64,000 nt of DNA from Rhodocyclaceae bacterium (GTDB lineage Bacteria; Pseudomonadota; Gammaproteobacteria; Burkholderiales; Rhodocyclaceae): positions 434,001 through 498,000 of the forward strand of contig JADKDD010000002.1 in the NCBI GenBank assembly GCA_016718525.1. Reading direction: 5' to 3'. Below, piece by piece: positions 8,267-16,275 of the stretch; the first letter of the stretch is position 1, and each line of letters begins with the position of its first letter. The translations under genes and the position numbers were made by a program. The notes under the pieces were generated by a model that made no database searches, was not told where the DNA came from, and saw only the letters and a list, made by a program, of their open reading frames with translations.

Positions 8267-9322
8267 ATGGACTCACCCTACAGCCCGCTGGAATTTTCAT
8301 TGCTGAATGAATGGCAGCGGGATTTTCCGCTGGTAACAAATCCGTTTGCGGTGATTGCTGACTCAGTTGGTGCTGGTGCGGAGTGTCGGCTTAGTACAGC
8401 CGACCCGCTACGCAGGCGCAAAGCAGTGCTTTGCGAAACCCCTACTTCGCCGCCGTCGACTGCGGAAAGTAATGTACTTTCCACCTTGAGCCGTCTTGCC
8501 ACACGCGGTGCCATTAGTCGAGTTGGTGCCGTGTTCGCACCGCGTCGTGTTGGCGTCGGTGCATTGGCTGCAGTTGCCGCGCCGGTCGAAAAAATCGAAG
8601 TGATAGCCGCACAAATTAACGCTCACGCCACGGTCAATCACAACTATCAGCGTGAACACGTCTACAACTTGTGGTTCGTGGTGACCGCACCTGAAAAAGC
8701 CAGTCTGAACGCAACGCTGAAACAGATTGAACTGGAAACCGGCTGCGCAGTGATTGCCATGCCCCTGGCCGAAGAGTTTCATATTGATCTCGCTTTTGAC
8801 TTGCACTCAGGTCACAGCGCGGTACAGCACTGCAAGTCAACGATTCCGGTACAACGCGAATTGGACGTTGCAGAGCGTCGCTTGGCTGCGCAGTTGCAAG
8901 ACGGGCTGAAGCTTTGCCCGCAACCCTATGCCGAACTGGCAATGCGGGCGAACATGAGTGAAGGCGAAGTCCTGGGCTATCTGCAGCGCTGGCAGGACGA
9001 AGGCTTGATCAAGCGCTTTGGCATTGTCGTCCGCCATCATGAAATGGGCTATCGGTCCAATGCCATGGTGGTTTTTGACATTCCGGACGATACCGCCAGT
9101 GCAGTCGGTGCAGCCTTGGCAAAGACGCAAGGGGTCACCTTGGCCTATCGGCGCGAACGTTGTTTGCCGGCTTGGCCATACAACATCTATTGCATGGTGC
9201 ATGGCCGCAGCCGCACCGACGTGCTGCCCATCATCGAGCATTTGGCTTCGATCGCCGGGGCTGCGCCAACGGTATTGTTTTCCGTGCGCCGCTTTAAGCA
9301 ATGCGGGGCACGCTATTTCTGA
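8267..9322 (+). CDS. nirDL: Siroheme decarboxylase, NirD-NirL fusion
   Basis: 351 residues with two AsnC/Lrp-like halves. The first half (about 8-175) has the catalytic-type HNYQREHVYNLWFVVTA segment; the second (about 200-350) ends CLPAWPYNIYCMVHGRSR. With NirG and NirH it decarboxylates siroheme to didecarboxysiroheme in the cytoplasm during heme d1 synthesis. Odd point: residues about 36-67 are an insertion unlike the family, placed inside the helix-turn-helix of the first half (between PFAVIADSVG and NVLSTLSRL). It is encoded by a repeat element with three hairpins (8364-8482). The frame stays open across it. Whether this half still folds cannot be told from sequence. It overlaps nirG (TGATG). 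Confidence 0.93.
   Translation: MDSPYSPLEFSLLNEWQRDFPLVTNPFAVIADSVGAGAECRLSTADPLRRRKAVLCETPTSPPSTAESNVLSTLSRLATRGAISRVGAVFAPRRVGVGALAAVAAPVEKIEVIAAQINAHATVNHNYQREHVYNLWFVVTAPEKASLNATLKQIELETGCAVIAMPLAEEFHIDLAFDLHSGHSAVQHCKSTIPVQRELDVAERRLAAQLQDGLKLCPQPYAELAMRANMSEGEVLGYLQRWQDEGLIKRFGIVVRHHEMGYRSNAMVVFDIPDDTASAVGAALAKTQGVTLAYRRERCLPAWPYNIYCMVHGRSRTDVLPIIEHLASIAGAAPTVLFSVRRFKQCGARYF
8364..8482 (+). repeat. Interspersed repeat with three tandem hairpins, inside nirDL
   Basis: It begins CAGTTGGTGCTGGTG, the conserved left end. Three perfect hairpins follow: 8385-8404 (GTCGGCT/AGCCGAC), 8417-8435 (CGCAAAGCA/TGCTTTGCG) and 8464-8482 (GGAAAGTA/TACTTTCC). The stretch is read through in frame as about 32 extra residues. 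The right end is not clearly the ACGCCGTT form, so the boundary near 8470 is uncertain. Confidence 0.8.
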
Positions 9323-9786
9323 TGCGAACAGAAAACTCCTCACTTGATGCAACCGATCGCGCCATCATCAACGCGATGCAAGGTGACTTTCCATTGGACG
9401 ACCAGCCCTATCTGGCCGTGGCCAATCGGCTGGGGCTCAGCGAAACAGAAATTTTGACGCGGCTGCAAGGCATGTTGGATCGGCGTGTACTTACGCGTTT
9501 TGGCCCGATGTTTCAGGTCGAGCGCATGGGTGGCGCATTTGTTCTGGCTGCGATGACCGTACCTGAATCGCACTACGAAGAAGTTGTTGCGCAAGTCAAT
9601 GCATTTGCCGAGGTTGCCCACAACTACCGGCGCGAACACGCAATGAACATGTGGTTCGTATTGGCTACGGAAACGCCATCCGGTATTGCCGATGTGATTC
9701 AGCGGATTGAAGCGGCAACCGCCTTGCCCGTCTTTGCCTTCCCCAAAGAGCGTGAGTACTTTGTGGAGATGAAGCTCCATGCTTGA
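9322..9786 (+). CDS. nirG: NirG, siroheme decarboxylase subunit
   Basis: 154 residues. I chose ATG 9322, overlapping the nirDL stop (TGATG), over an in-frame ATG at 9301 inside nirDL. It is an AsnC-like helix-turn-helix (DQPYLAVANRLGLSETEILTRLQGM) plus a ligand domain with the conserved HNYRREHAMNMWFVLATE motif. It lacks the PYNIY/PYNLF motif of the L/H halves and so belongs to the D/G type. It pairs with NirH and NirDL in decarboxylating siroheme. Its end overlaps nirH by 8 nt. Confidence 0.92.
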   Translation: MRTENSSLDATDRAIINAMQGDFPLDDQPYLAVANRLGLSETEILTRLQGMLDRRVLTRFGPMFQVERMGGAFVLAAMTVPESHYEEVVAQVNAFAEVAHNYRREHAMNMWFVLATETPSGIADVIQRIEAATALPVFAFPKEREYFVEMKLHA

Positions 9787-10363
9787 TCGCACCCAAGGTA
9801 TGCAATTCAACGGCGTACCCTCTTCGGGGCACCTCCGGCCTGCCGGCCTCCCCTTATCTTCAGCACCAACTGGCGAACTTACGACCAATGAACGCGAGCT
9901 GGATCGCCAGCTCATCCTTGCCACGCAAGGCGGTTTGCCCCTGGTATCCCGGCCATACCATGCAATCGCCGAGCAACTTGGTGTTTCCGCAACCGAAGTC
10001 CAATCACGACTGGCGGCGATGCTGGCCGATGGCCGTATCCGCCGGATCGGCGCGGTACCCAATCACTATGCGATTGGCTACACAGCCAATGGCATGAGTG
10101 TCTGGGACGTCGACGACGCGCGTATCGACGAACTTGGCGCTCAGGTCGGCGCATTGATTTTTGTCACCCATTGCTATCGTCGCCCGCGCCGTTTGCCGGA
10201 ATGGCCCTACAACCTGTTTGCCATGGTGCACGGTGCGACGCGCGAGGAAGTCGAGGCCGACGTTAGCAAAATCGCCGCCTTGCTCGGGGCATCCTGCCGT
10301 TCCCATGACGTGCTTTACAGCAGCCGGATACTGAAAAAGACCGGCCTTCGTCTCGGCGGCTGA
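9779..10363 (+). CDS. nirH: NirH, siroheme decarboxylase subunit with repeat-encoded N-terminus
   Basis: 194 residues from ATG 9779, overlapping nirG. The conserved part starts near residue 40 (ELDRQLILATQGGLPLVSRPYHAIAEQLGVSATEVQ). It ends with the L/H-type motif (CYRRPRRLPEWPYNLFAMVHG). Residues about 10-33 (GVPSSGHLRPAGLPLSSAPTGE) are encoded by a 65-nt interspersed repeat and are not part of the family. An alternative reading is that translation starts downstream of the repeat, but no ATG with a ribosome site is evident before the conserved domain. This is the last gene of the nirC-nirH run. Confidence 0.92.
   Translation: MLDRTQGMQFNGVPSSGHLRPAGLPLSSAPTGELTTNERELDRQLILATQGGLPLVSRPYHAIAEQLGVSATEVQSRLAAMLADGRIRRIGAVPNHYAIGYTANGMSVWDVDDARIDELGAQVGALIFVTHCYRRPRRLPEWPYNLFAMVHGATREEVEADVSKIAALLGASCRSHDVLYSSRILKKTGLRLGG
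9808..9872 (-). repeat. Interspersed repeat, 65-nt form, in nirH
   Basis: Bounded by CAACGGCGTACC on the plus strand and CAGCACCAACTG. It is 65 nt long and agrees with the glmS copy (59104-59168) at 56 positions, including the first 25. It encodes part of the NirH N-terminus, read opposite to the VGAGD direction. Confidence 0.88.
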
Positions 10364-10417
10364 CCATGCGGCGACTGGCCGGTTTCCCGAAGATCCCGGG
10401 TAAAAAGTGTTATTTGG

Positions 10418-10431
10418 TTGACATAGGTCAA
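10418..10431. promoter_or_regulatory. FNR/NnrR-type box upstream of Crp-PilJ gene
   Basis: TTGACATAGGTCAA is a perfect TTGAC-N4-GTCAA palindrome, 94 nt before the regulator start. The variant half-site TTGAC is the same as that before the reductase operon at 21704. Confidence 0.78.
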
Positions 10432-10524
10432 TATTTTTCTCGCCGTTGCCCTTGATCATGGCTCACCGCAAGTCGTCAATTAGAACGACAACCTTATTCT
10501 GGCGGCCAACAGGAGGCAAGATCG

Positions 10525-12048
10525 ATGAATTCCGTTACCGACTTTCCGGTCAACGATGCCACGGCATTTCTGACCCAGACAGAGTTCTTTGCTGGTATTG
10601 ACCCCGAATTATTTGCTCAGGTCACCCGCGATATTCAATCCAGGCGACTTCATACGGATCAAGTCGTCTGTGGCGTCGGCGAACCGGCAAAACAGGTGTT
10701 TGTTGTCGCTTCAGGGCTAATCAAGCGAGCACTGATGGCGGAGAGTGGTCACGAGAGTGTGGCGGATTTGGTCGCCCCCGGGCAAACGTTTGGTGAAACC
10801 GAGCTTTTCTCCCGGCGCCCTTTTGCAATTAGCGCCGTGGCTGTGGAACCAACAGTTCTCCTGTGTCTGGACGGTGAGCTTATTCGCAAGGCCGCGGAAT
10901 CTGATACACGCTTTGGTAGTCACATGATTTCCCTCATGGCATCCGGGTGGTTGAGCAGCGAATCAGAGCGCGCAGTTTCCCCAACCAGATCCAGCGGGGA
11001 GCGGGTGCTCGATTATCTGATCGATCTCGCCGACAAGAACAAGGCTGCCGGTTGGGGGTCGACAGTCAAACTGGTAACCACCAAACAGCTCATCGCAGCA
11101 CGCATCGGGCTGACGCCGGAAACATTTTCCCGTGCGCTGCGTCAGCTTTCCGTCGAAGGAAAGATTCTGGTGGATCGACGTCATGTCACTTTGCGTGAAT
11201 CGGTCATGTCGAGCCGGCATGCTTATGCCGCCAATGCGCCTCAGGCTCAGACGGTATCGGTCAAAATTCCGACAGAAGGAAGATCCGGTTGCGCGATCAC
11301 TGCAAACACCCATGCGTCTGCCAGTTTGAGTCAGCGCCCGAATTTGGCGACGATCAATGTGGCCGGCAGGCAGCGCATGCTGTCACAGCAGATAAGCAAA
11401 TTCTGGTTGATGATTCAGTATGGAATCTCGGCCCGTCATGCGCGTACCATGATGCAACGAGCCATCGCCGCCTTTGAACAGCAAATGACAAATTTGGGTG
11501 AGTTGGAGTCGAATGATGACATCGCGCAATCGCTGGCTGCGCTGCGTAGCGCATGGCATCCCTATCACACGCAACTGAAGAGCGTCGGCGTGGCCCACGC
11601 CAAGAAGGTCCTCGAATTAGGTGAGAGTGTCTTGCAGGCTGCGCATAAGCTAACGATGAACTATGTTTCGTACGTTAACGACAACAACGCTCAACTGGTA
11701 AATTTGGCCGGGCGTCAGCGCATGCTCTCGCAACAAATCGCCAAGCTTTATCTGTTGCAACAGGGAGGTTCCGGCGCGCAGGACTCGGCTGCCAGAATCC
11801 GCTGCGCACGGGAGGAGTTCAGCGCAGCATTACGCCAGTTGATGCAGTCCTCACGAGACAACCCGCTGCTCAAGCAGCGCTTGCGGTCAGTGTCCGACCA
11901 GTGGTCAGCGATGACCGATGGTCTGGATCATTTGTCTGCGGACGATGCGAGCAAGGCGGCGAGTCAGGTGTCATTGTGTAGCGAGCGGGTGGTACGACAA
12001 CTCGACAATGTGGTCGATTTCTACGCGTTGGCCAAAAAGGCGGCCTGA
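10525..12048 (+). CDS. Crp/Fnr regulator fused to two PilJ/NarX-type nitrate-sensing modules
   Basis: 507 residues. The N-terminal half is a Crp/Fnr protein: cNMP-like domain at about 15-130 and winged helix at about 185-225 (TTKQLIAARIGLTPETFSRALRQL). It lacks FNR cysteines. The C-terminal half has two copies of the nitrate-binding P-box pattern found in NarX/NarQ, NasR and PilJ N-domains: NVAGRQRMLSQQISKF near 275-290 and NLAGRQRMLSQQIAKLY near 393-409, each followed by helical-bundle sequence. No membrane segment is seen, so this is a cytoplasmic one-component protein. It probably couples nitrate or nitrite level to transcription of denitrification genes. GGAGG precedes the start and an FNR-type box lies upstream. 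Confidence 0.85.
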   Translation: MNSVTDFPVNDATAFLTQTEFFAGIDPELFAQVTRDIQSRRLHTDQVVCGVGEPAKQVFVVASGLIKRALMAESGHESVADLVAPGQTFGETELFSRRPFAISAVAVEPTVLLCLDGELIRKAAESDTRFGSHMISLMASGWLSSESERAVSPTRSSGERVLDYLIDLADKNKAAGWGSTVKLVTTKQLIAARIGLTPETFSRALRQLSVEGKILVDRRHVTLRESVMSSRHAYAANAPQAQTVSVKIPTEGRSGCAITANTHASASLSQRPNLATINVAGRQRMLSQQISKFWLMIQYGISARHARTMMQRAIAAFEQQMTNLGELESNDDIAQSLAALRSAWHPYHTQLKSVGVAHAKKVLELGESVLQAAHKLTMNYVSYVNDNNAQLVNLAGRQRMLSQQIAKLYLLQQGGSGAQDSAARIRCAREEFSAALRQLMQSSRDNPLLKQRLRSVSDQWSAMTDGLDHLSADDASKAASQVSLCSERVVRQLDNVVDFYALAKKAA

Positions 12049-12198
12049 TCCAAACGGGTGAGACAGTCGATCAAGCCGGCGGACGGATGTCAGCGCTTCC
12101 GGCTGACGAAAGGCCTTTCCACTCGCAGCCCTTTCTGACTTCACTGCAATTGATATCAGTAAATGCGCACAACCGGCGGGATGCGGTTGAATAGCGCC

Positions 12199-13338
12199 AT
12201 GTTCCGAATATCCCAATACATGCAGGAAATCGCCGCGCCAAGCCCGATGGGACCGGCGCGCAAACCGCCCGGTCCGGTGGTCATCTGGAATTTGATCCGC
12301 CGTTGCAATCTGACCTGCAAGCACTGTTACTCAATCTCGGCCGATGTCAACTTCAAAGGCGAGCTCTCAACCGCCGAAATTTTTGCGGTGATGGATGACC
12401 TCAAAGCGTTCCGCGTTCCGGCCTTGATACTTTCCGGTGGCGAACCGCTGCTGCGACCGGATATTTTTGAGATCGCGGCACGCTCAAAGGCGATGGGCTT
12501 TTATACCGCGTTGTCGAGCAACGGAACCCTGATCGACGAAGCCATGTGCCGGCGCATTGCCGATGCGGATTTTCACTATGTCGGGATCAGTCTCGACGGA
12601 CTCGCGGCGACCCACGACAAATTCCGCCGCATGCAAGGTGCGTTCGACAAGTCGTTCAGGGCCATGCAGCTATGCCGCGACGCCGGGCTCAAGGTCGGGG
12701 TGCGATTTACGCTGACGCAAGACAACTTCCACGACCTGCCGGCGCTGCTGGATTTGTGCGAACTTGAGGAAATTCCGCGCTTCTATTTCTCGCATCTGAA
12801 CTACGCCGGGCGCGGCAACAAGAATCGCAAGGATGACGCCTTGCATCAGATGACGCGCGAGGCGATGGACTTGCTGTTCGAGACCTGCTGGCGGCATCAG
12901 GAACAGGGTTTGGTGCGCGACTACACCACAGGCAACAACGATGCCGATGGTGTCTATCTGCTGCATTGGGTGCGCCGTCGTTTCCCTGACAAGGCCGCGC
13001 ATATCGAGGCCAAACTCAGGCAATGGGGTGGCAATTCCAGCGGCGTGAATGTCGCCAACATCGACAATCTGGGCAACGTACACCCCGATACGATGTGGTG
13101 GCATTACGACTTGGGCAATGTGCGTAAGCGTCCGTTTTCGGAGATATGGGTCGACACTACCGACCCCTTGATGGCCGGCTTGAAAGCCTCGCCACGCCAA
13201 GTCGGCGGGCGGTGCGGTACCTGTGCACATTTCGCTATCTGTGGCGGCAATACGCGGGTGCGCGCGCAACAGCTGACGGGTGATGCATGGTCGGAAGACC
13301 CCGGTTGCTACCTCACCGATTCGGAAATAGCGGCATGA
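12199..13338 (+). CDS. nirJ: NirJ, radical SAM enzyme of heme d1 synthesis
   Basis: 379 residues from ATG 12199 (MFRISQYMQE, the usual NirJ start); a longer in-frame start at 12163 is not conserved-like. Radical SAM cysteines C36, C40 and C43 lie in CNLTCKHC, with SGGEPLL following. The C-terminal twitch/SPASM-type cysteines include CGTCAHFAICGGN and PGCYL. It removes the propionate side chains of didecarboxysiroheme on the way to heme d1, in the cytoplasm. It overlaps nirN by 4 nt (ATGA). No clear ribosome site lies before the chosen start. Confidence 0.94.
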   Translation: MFRISQYMQEIAAPSPMGPARKPPGPVVIWNLIRRCNLTCKHCYSISADVNFKGELSTAEIFAVMDDLKAFRVPALILSGGEPLLRPDIFEIAARSKAMGFYTALSSNGTLIDEAMCRRIADADFHYVGISLDGLAATHDKFRRMQGAFDKSFRAMQLCRDAGLKVGVRFTLTQDNFHDLPALLDLCELEEIPRFYFSHLNYAGRGNKNRKDDALHQMTREAMDLLFETCWRHQEQGLVRDYTTGNNDADGVYLLHWVRRRFPDKAAHIEAKLRQWGGNSSGVNVANIDNLGNVHPDTMWWHYDLGNVRKRPFSEIWVDTTDPLMAGLKASPRQVGGRCGTCAHFAICGGNTRVRAQQLTGDAWSEDPGCYLTDSEIAA

Positions 13339-14882
13339 GATTTTTGTGGCTGATGTTGACCATCGGCTGGATGGTAAATGCCCTTGCCGCTGAACCTGCG
13401 GCGACCTATCAACAACATTGCGCGTCCTGTCACGGGGTCGACCGGACCGGCGGCATGGGCCCGGCTTTGCTCCCCGAAAGCCTGGAGCGCCTGAAGAAAG
13501 CCGAGGGCCTGAAGATCATCCGCGATGGTCGTCCGGCGACGCAAATGACGGGCTTTGCTGATCGTTTGTCGCCCGACGAGATCGCTCAAGTCGGTGAGTA
13601 TGTTTATAGCGCCGTGTCACCAGCACCAACTCACACCGAAGCCAATATCCGCGCCTCACGCATTGTTCACTTTACCAATTTGCCGGCGACTCCCCTGCCG
13701 GTCTTTGCCGGTCGCGACCTGATGAATTTGTTTCTGGTGGTCGAGGCGGGCGATCATCACGTGAGCATTCTGGATGGCGACAAGTTGGAAGTCATACACC
13801 GTGTCCCCAGCCGTTATGCGCTGCATGGCGGGCCGAAATTTACCGCTGACGGACGCTACGTTTACTTTGCCTCGCGTGATGGTTGGGTGAGCAAATTTGA
13901 TATCTGGAATTTGAAGACCGTGGCGGAAATCCGCGTCGCCTTGAACACGCGCAATGTCGCCGTGTCCGAGGATGGCAAATGGGTGATCGCAGCCAACTAT
14001 TTGCCCGGCAATCTGGTCTTGCTCGACGGTGACCTGAATCTGGTCAAAGTGATCGCGGCAACGACGCTCGATGGCACCAAGTCGTCGCGCGTTTCAGCGG
14101 TGTATGACGCCGCGCCGCGCAAGAGTTTTGTTGCCGCTCTGAAAGACATTCCGGAAATCTGGGAGATTTCCTACGACCCGACGACCGAGCCGATTTATAA
14201 CGGCATGGTGCATGACTACAAGATGGGCGAAGGCATCGCCATCCCCGGCTTTCTTAATCCCCGCCGCACCTACCTGGCCACCGTGATGGACGATTTCTTT
14301 TTCGACTCGTCCTACGCGCATGTGATGGGTGCAAGCCGCACGGGGCAAGGGCAGGTCGTCCATCTGGATGTCAGAAAAAAAATTGCCGATCTGGATATTC
14401 CCGGCATGCCGCATCTGGGCTCCGGCATCACCTGGTCGCGCAATGGTCGCACCGTAATGGCCAGCCCGAACCTGAAAGATGGTTTGGTCAGCGTGGTCGA
14501 CATGACCGATTGGAATGTCATCAAACAGATTCCCACCCTGGGGCCGGGATTCTTCATGCGCAGTCATGGCAATACGCCGTATGCGTGGGTGGATTCAATG
14601 ATGAGTCCAGCCAAGAATACCCTGCAGATTATCGACAAAAGCAGTTTGGAAATGGTCGCAAAGATAAGCGCCCAACCAGGCAAGACTTTGGCGCATGTTG
14701 AATTCGACCGCTACGGAAAATACGTGCTGGCGAGTCTTTGGGAGCGCAAGCAGGATGGTGGCGCGATCATCGTTTACGACGCCAAGACCTTCAAGGAGAT
14801 CAAACGTATTGCGATGGACAAGCCAGTGGGCAAATACAACCTGTACAACAAGATCACCCGCTCCGAAGGTACCTCGCATTGA
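13335..14882 (+). CDS. nirN: NirN, dihydro-heme d1 dehydrogenase
   Basis: 515 residues with a Sec signal ending near LAA, heme c motif CASCH at residues 29-33, and a d1-type propeller from about residue 115 (LFLVVEAGDHHVSILDG to the C-terminus NLYNKITRSEG). NirN is a NirS-like periplasmic enzyme that makes the last double bond of heme d1 and passes the cofactor to NirS. It is coupled to nirJ and to nnrS (ATG within the stop region). The linker between the cytochrome and propeller domains contains a copy of the interspersed repeat, read as SAVSPAPTH. Confidence 0.93.
   Translation: MRFLWLMLTIGWMVNALAAEPAATYQQHCASCHGVDRTGGMGPALLPESLERLKKAEGLKIIRDGRPATQMTGFADRLSPDEIAQVGEYVYSAVSPAPTHTEANIRASRIVHFTNLPATPLPVFAGRDLMNLFLVVEAGDHHVSILDGDKLEVIHRVPSRYALHGGPKFTADGRYVYFASRDGWVSKFDIWNLKTVAEIRVALNTRNVAVSEDGKWVIAANYLPGNLVLLDGDLNLVKVIAATTLDGTKSSRVSAVYDAAPRKSFVAALKDIPEIWEISYDPTTEPIYNGMVHDYKMGEGIAIPGFLNPRRTYLATVMDDFFFDSSYAHVMGASRTGQGQVVHLDVRKKIADLDIPGMPHLGSGITWSRNGRTVMASPNLKDGLVSVVDMTDWNVIKQIPTLGPGFFMRSHGNTPYAWVDSMMSPAKNTLQIIDKSSLEMVAKISAQPGKTLAHVEFDRYGKYVLASLWERKQDGGAIIVYDAKTFKEIKRIAMDKPVGKYNLYNKITRSEGTSH
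13608..13632 (-). repeat. Interspersed repeat, short form, in nirN linker
   Basis: The plus-strand sequence GCCGTGTCACCAGCACCAAC matches the short repeat read in reverse; the outermost bases have drifted. It lies in frame in the linker between the heme c and d1 domains. Confidence 0.7.
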
Positions 14883-16069
14883 TGATCACCCTCAACGAAA
14901 AGCTGAATCAGCCAATGACACCTGCGCCGGCCAGGTTCGCGCTATTTGCGCTGGGTTTCCGTCCGTTCTATTTGCTCGCTGCTGCATTTGCCGCGTTGGC
15001 AATTCCGGCGTGGGTATTGGTACTGTCCAACGTCGTTAGCGTACCCATGCCCGGCGTGCTGTGGCACGCACACGAAATGATTTTTGGCTTTGCCGTGGCG
15101 GTGATCATCGGCTTCTTGTTCACCGCCGGGCGCAACTGGACCGGCTTGCCAACGCCAACCGGTGCGCAACTTGCGGCACTGGCAGGCCTTTGGTTGCTTG
15201 GACGGATCGGCATGGCATTTAGTGGTGGTGCAGTGGCAGCAGCGATTGATGTTGCGTTTTTGCCGGCAGCCGCTGTTGCGCTGGCGCTGGTGTTGATCAA
15301 AGCCGAGAGCCGTCGCAACTACTTCATCATTGTGCTGCTCAGTGTCCTGGCGCTGGCAAACATTGCGTTTCACTTGTCCCGACTCGAAGTATTGGCAAGC
15401 GACCCCTTGCGCCCGCTATGGTTCGCGCTGGGCCTGATTACCGTGTTGGAGACCGTCATCGGCGGCCGCGTGATTCCGATGTTCACCGCCAGCGCCCTGC
15501 GCGGCGTGAAGCAATGGCAAAACCGGAAATTCGAACTTGCGGCGATCGCCATGACCGCGATTGCGCTGCTGTTGTGGGTGCTCGAATTCGCAGCAATCGG
15601 CGCGCCAGTCGCAGCTGTAGCCGCAGCACTCCAGTTTGCCCGTTGCATCGGCTGGAACCCCTGGGCCGCGCGACGCACGCCGCTGTTATGGATATTGCAC
15701 CTTGCGCATTTATGGATACCCGTTGGACTCACCTTGCTAGCGTTCGTGCAATGGGGCGTCCTGCCGCGTTCAGCGGGAGTGCACGCGCTGGCCATCGGCG
15801 CCACCGGCGGCTTGATCATCGGCATGATTACGCGCACTGCGTTGGGCCACACCGGCCGCATGCTGGTCGCCGGCAAGATCGAGGTCATCGCCTACGTGTC
15901 AGTACAACTTGCAGCCTTTTCCCGTGTGTTGACCATGATCGCGTTTCCAGGCCTGGCGTTGAGCGGAATTCATCTCGCCGCAGCTTTATGGGCACTGGCG
16001 TTTGGTCTCTACTTCATCCGGTATTTGCCTTGGTTGATTCGCTCCCGCCCTGATGGGCGTGCCGGCTGA
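14882..16069 (+). CDS. nnrS: NnrS family heme-copper membrane protein
   Basis: 395 residues with about twelve hydrophobic segments from ATG 14882, which overlaps the nirN stop. Landmarks are ALGFRPFYLLAAAFA, LWHAHEMIFGFAVAVIIGFLFTA, GGRVIPMFTASAL and the C-terminal GGLIIGMITRTALGHTGR. NnrS proteins bind heme and copper in the inner membrane and protect cells from NO stress during denitrification; the exact reaction is not established. It is the last gene of the nirJ-nirN-nnrS run. Confidence 0.93.
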   Translation: MITLNEKLNQPMTPAPARFALFALGFRPFYLLAAAFAALAIPAWVLVLSNVVSVPMPGVLWHAHEMIFGFAVAVIIGFLFTAGRNWTGLPTPTGAQLAALAGLWLLGRIGMAFSGGAVAAAIDVAFLPAAAVALALVLIKAESRRNYFIIVLLSVLALANIAFHLSRLEVLASDPLRPLWFALGLITVLETVIGGRVIPMFTASALRGVKQWQNRKFELAAIAMTAIALLLWVLEFAAIGAPVAAVAAALQFARCIGWNPWAARRTPLLWILHLAHLWIPVGLTLLAFVQWGVLPRSAGVHALAIGATGGLIIGMITRTALGHTGRMLVAGKIEVIAYVSVQLAAFSRVLTMIAFPGLALSGIHLAAALWALAFGLYFIRYLPWLIRSRPDGRAG

Positions 16070-16240
16070 GAAATAACCGCAGGACTCCGGTTCCGTCGCC
16101 ATCATCGTTCCGGATCACATTTTTGTGGGCGCGTGCAAGTCGCCAGGAACATAATGAATAAATAGTTGCCATTGTGTCAGCGCTGGAATTTTTCAACTGC
16201 TGCCGAATATTTACACCATTTTTATATTCCCCGTAGGACA

Positions 16241-16265
16241 CTTCACTCATCAACCTTGAGTGAAG
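16241..16265 (+). other. Perfect hairpin just upstream of the kdpD-like gene
   Basis: CTTCACTCA and TGAGTGAAG form a 9-bp stem with a 7-nt loop, ending 10 nt before the ATG. It occupies the place of a ribosome site and could control translation. Confidence 0.6.
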
Positions 16266-16275
16266 CCGCTCCGTG

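Noticed and set aside
12140..12165. FNR box upstream of nirJ (TTGATATCAGTAA)
   Set aside because: Only one half-site is present; the second half does not fit at N4 spacing.
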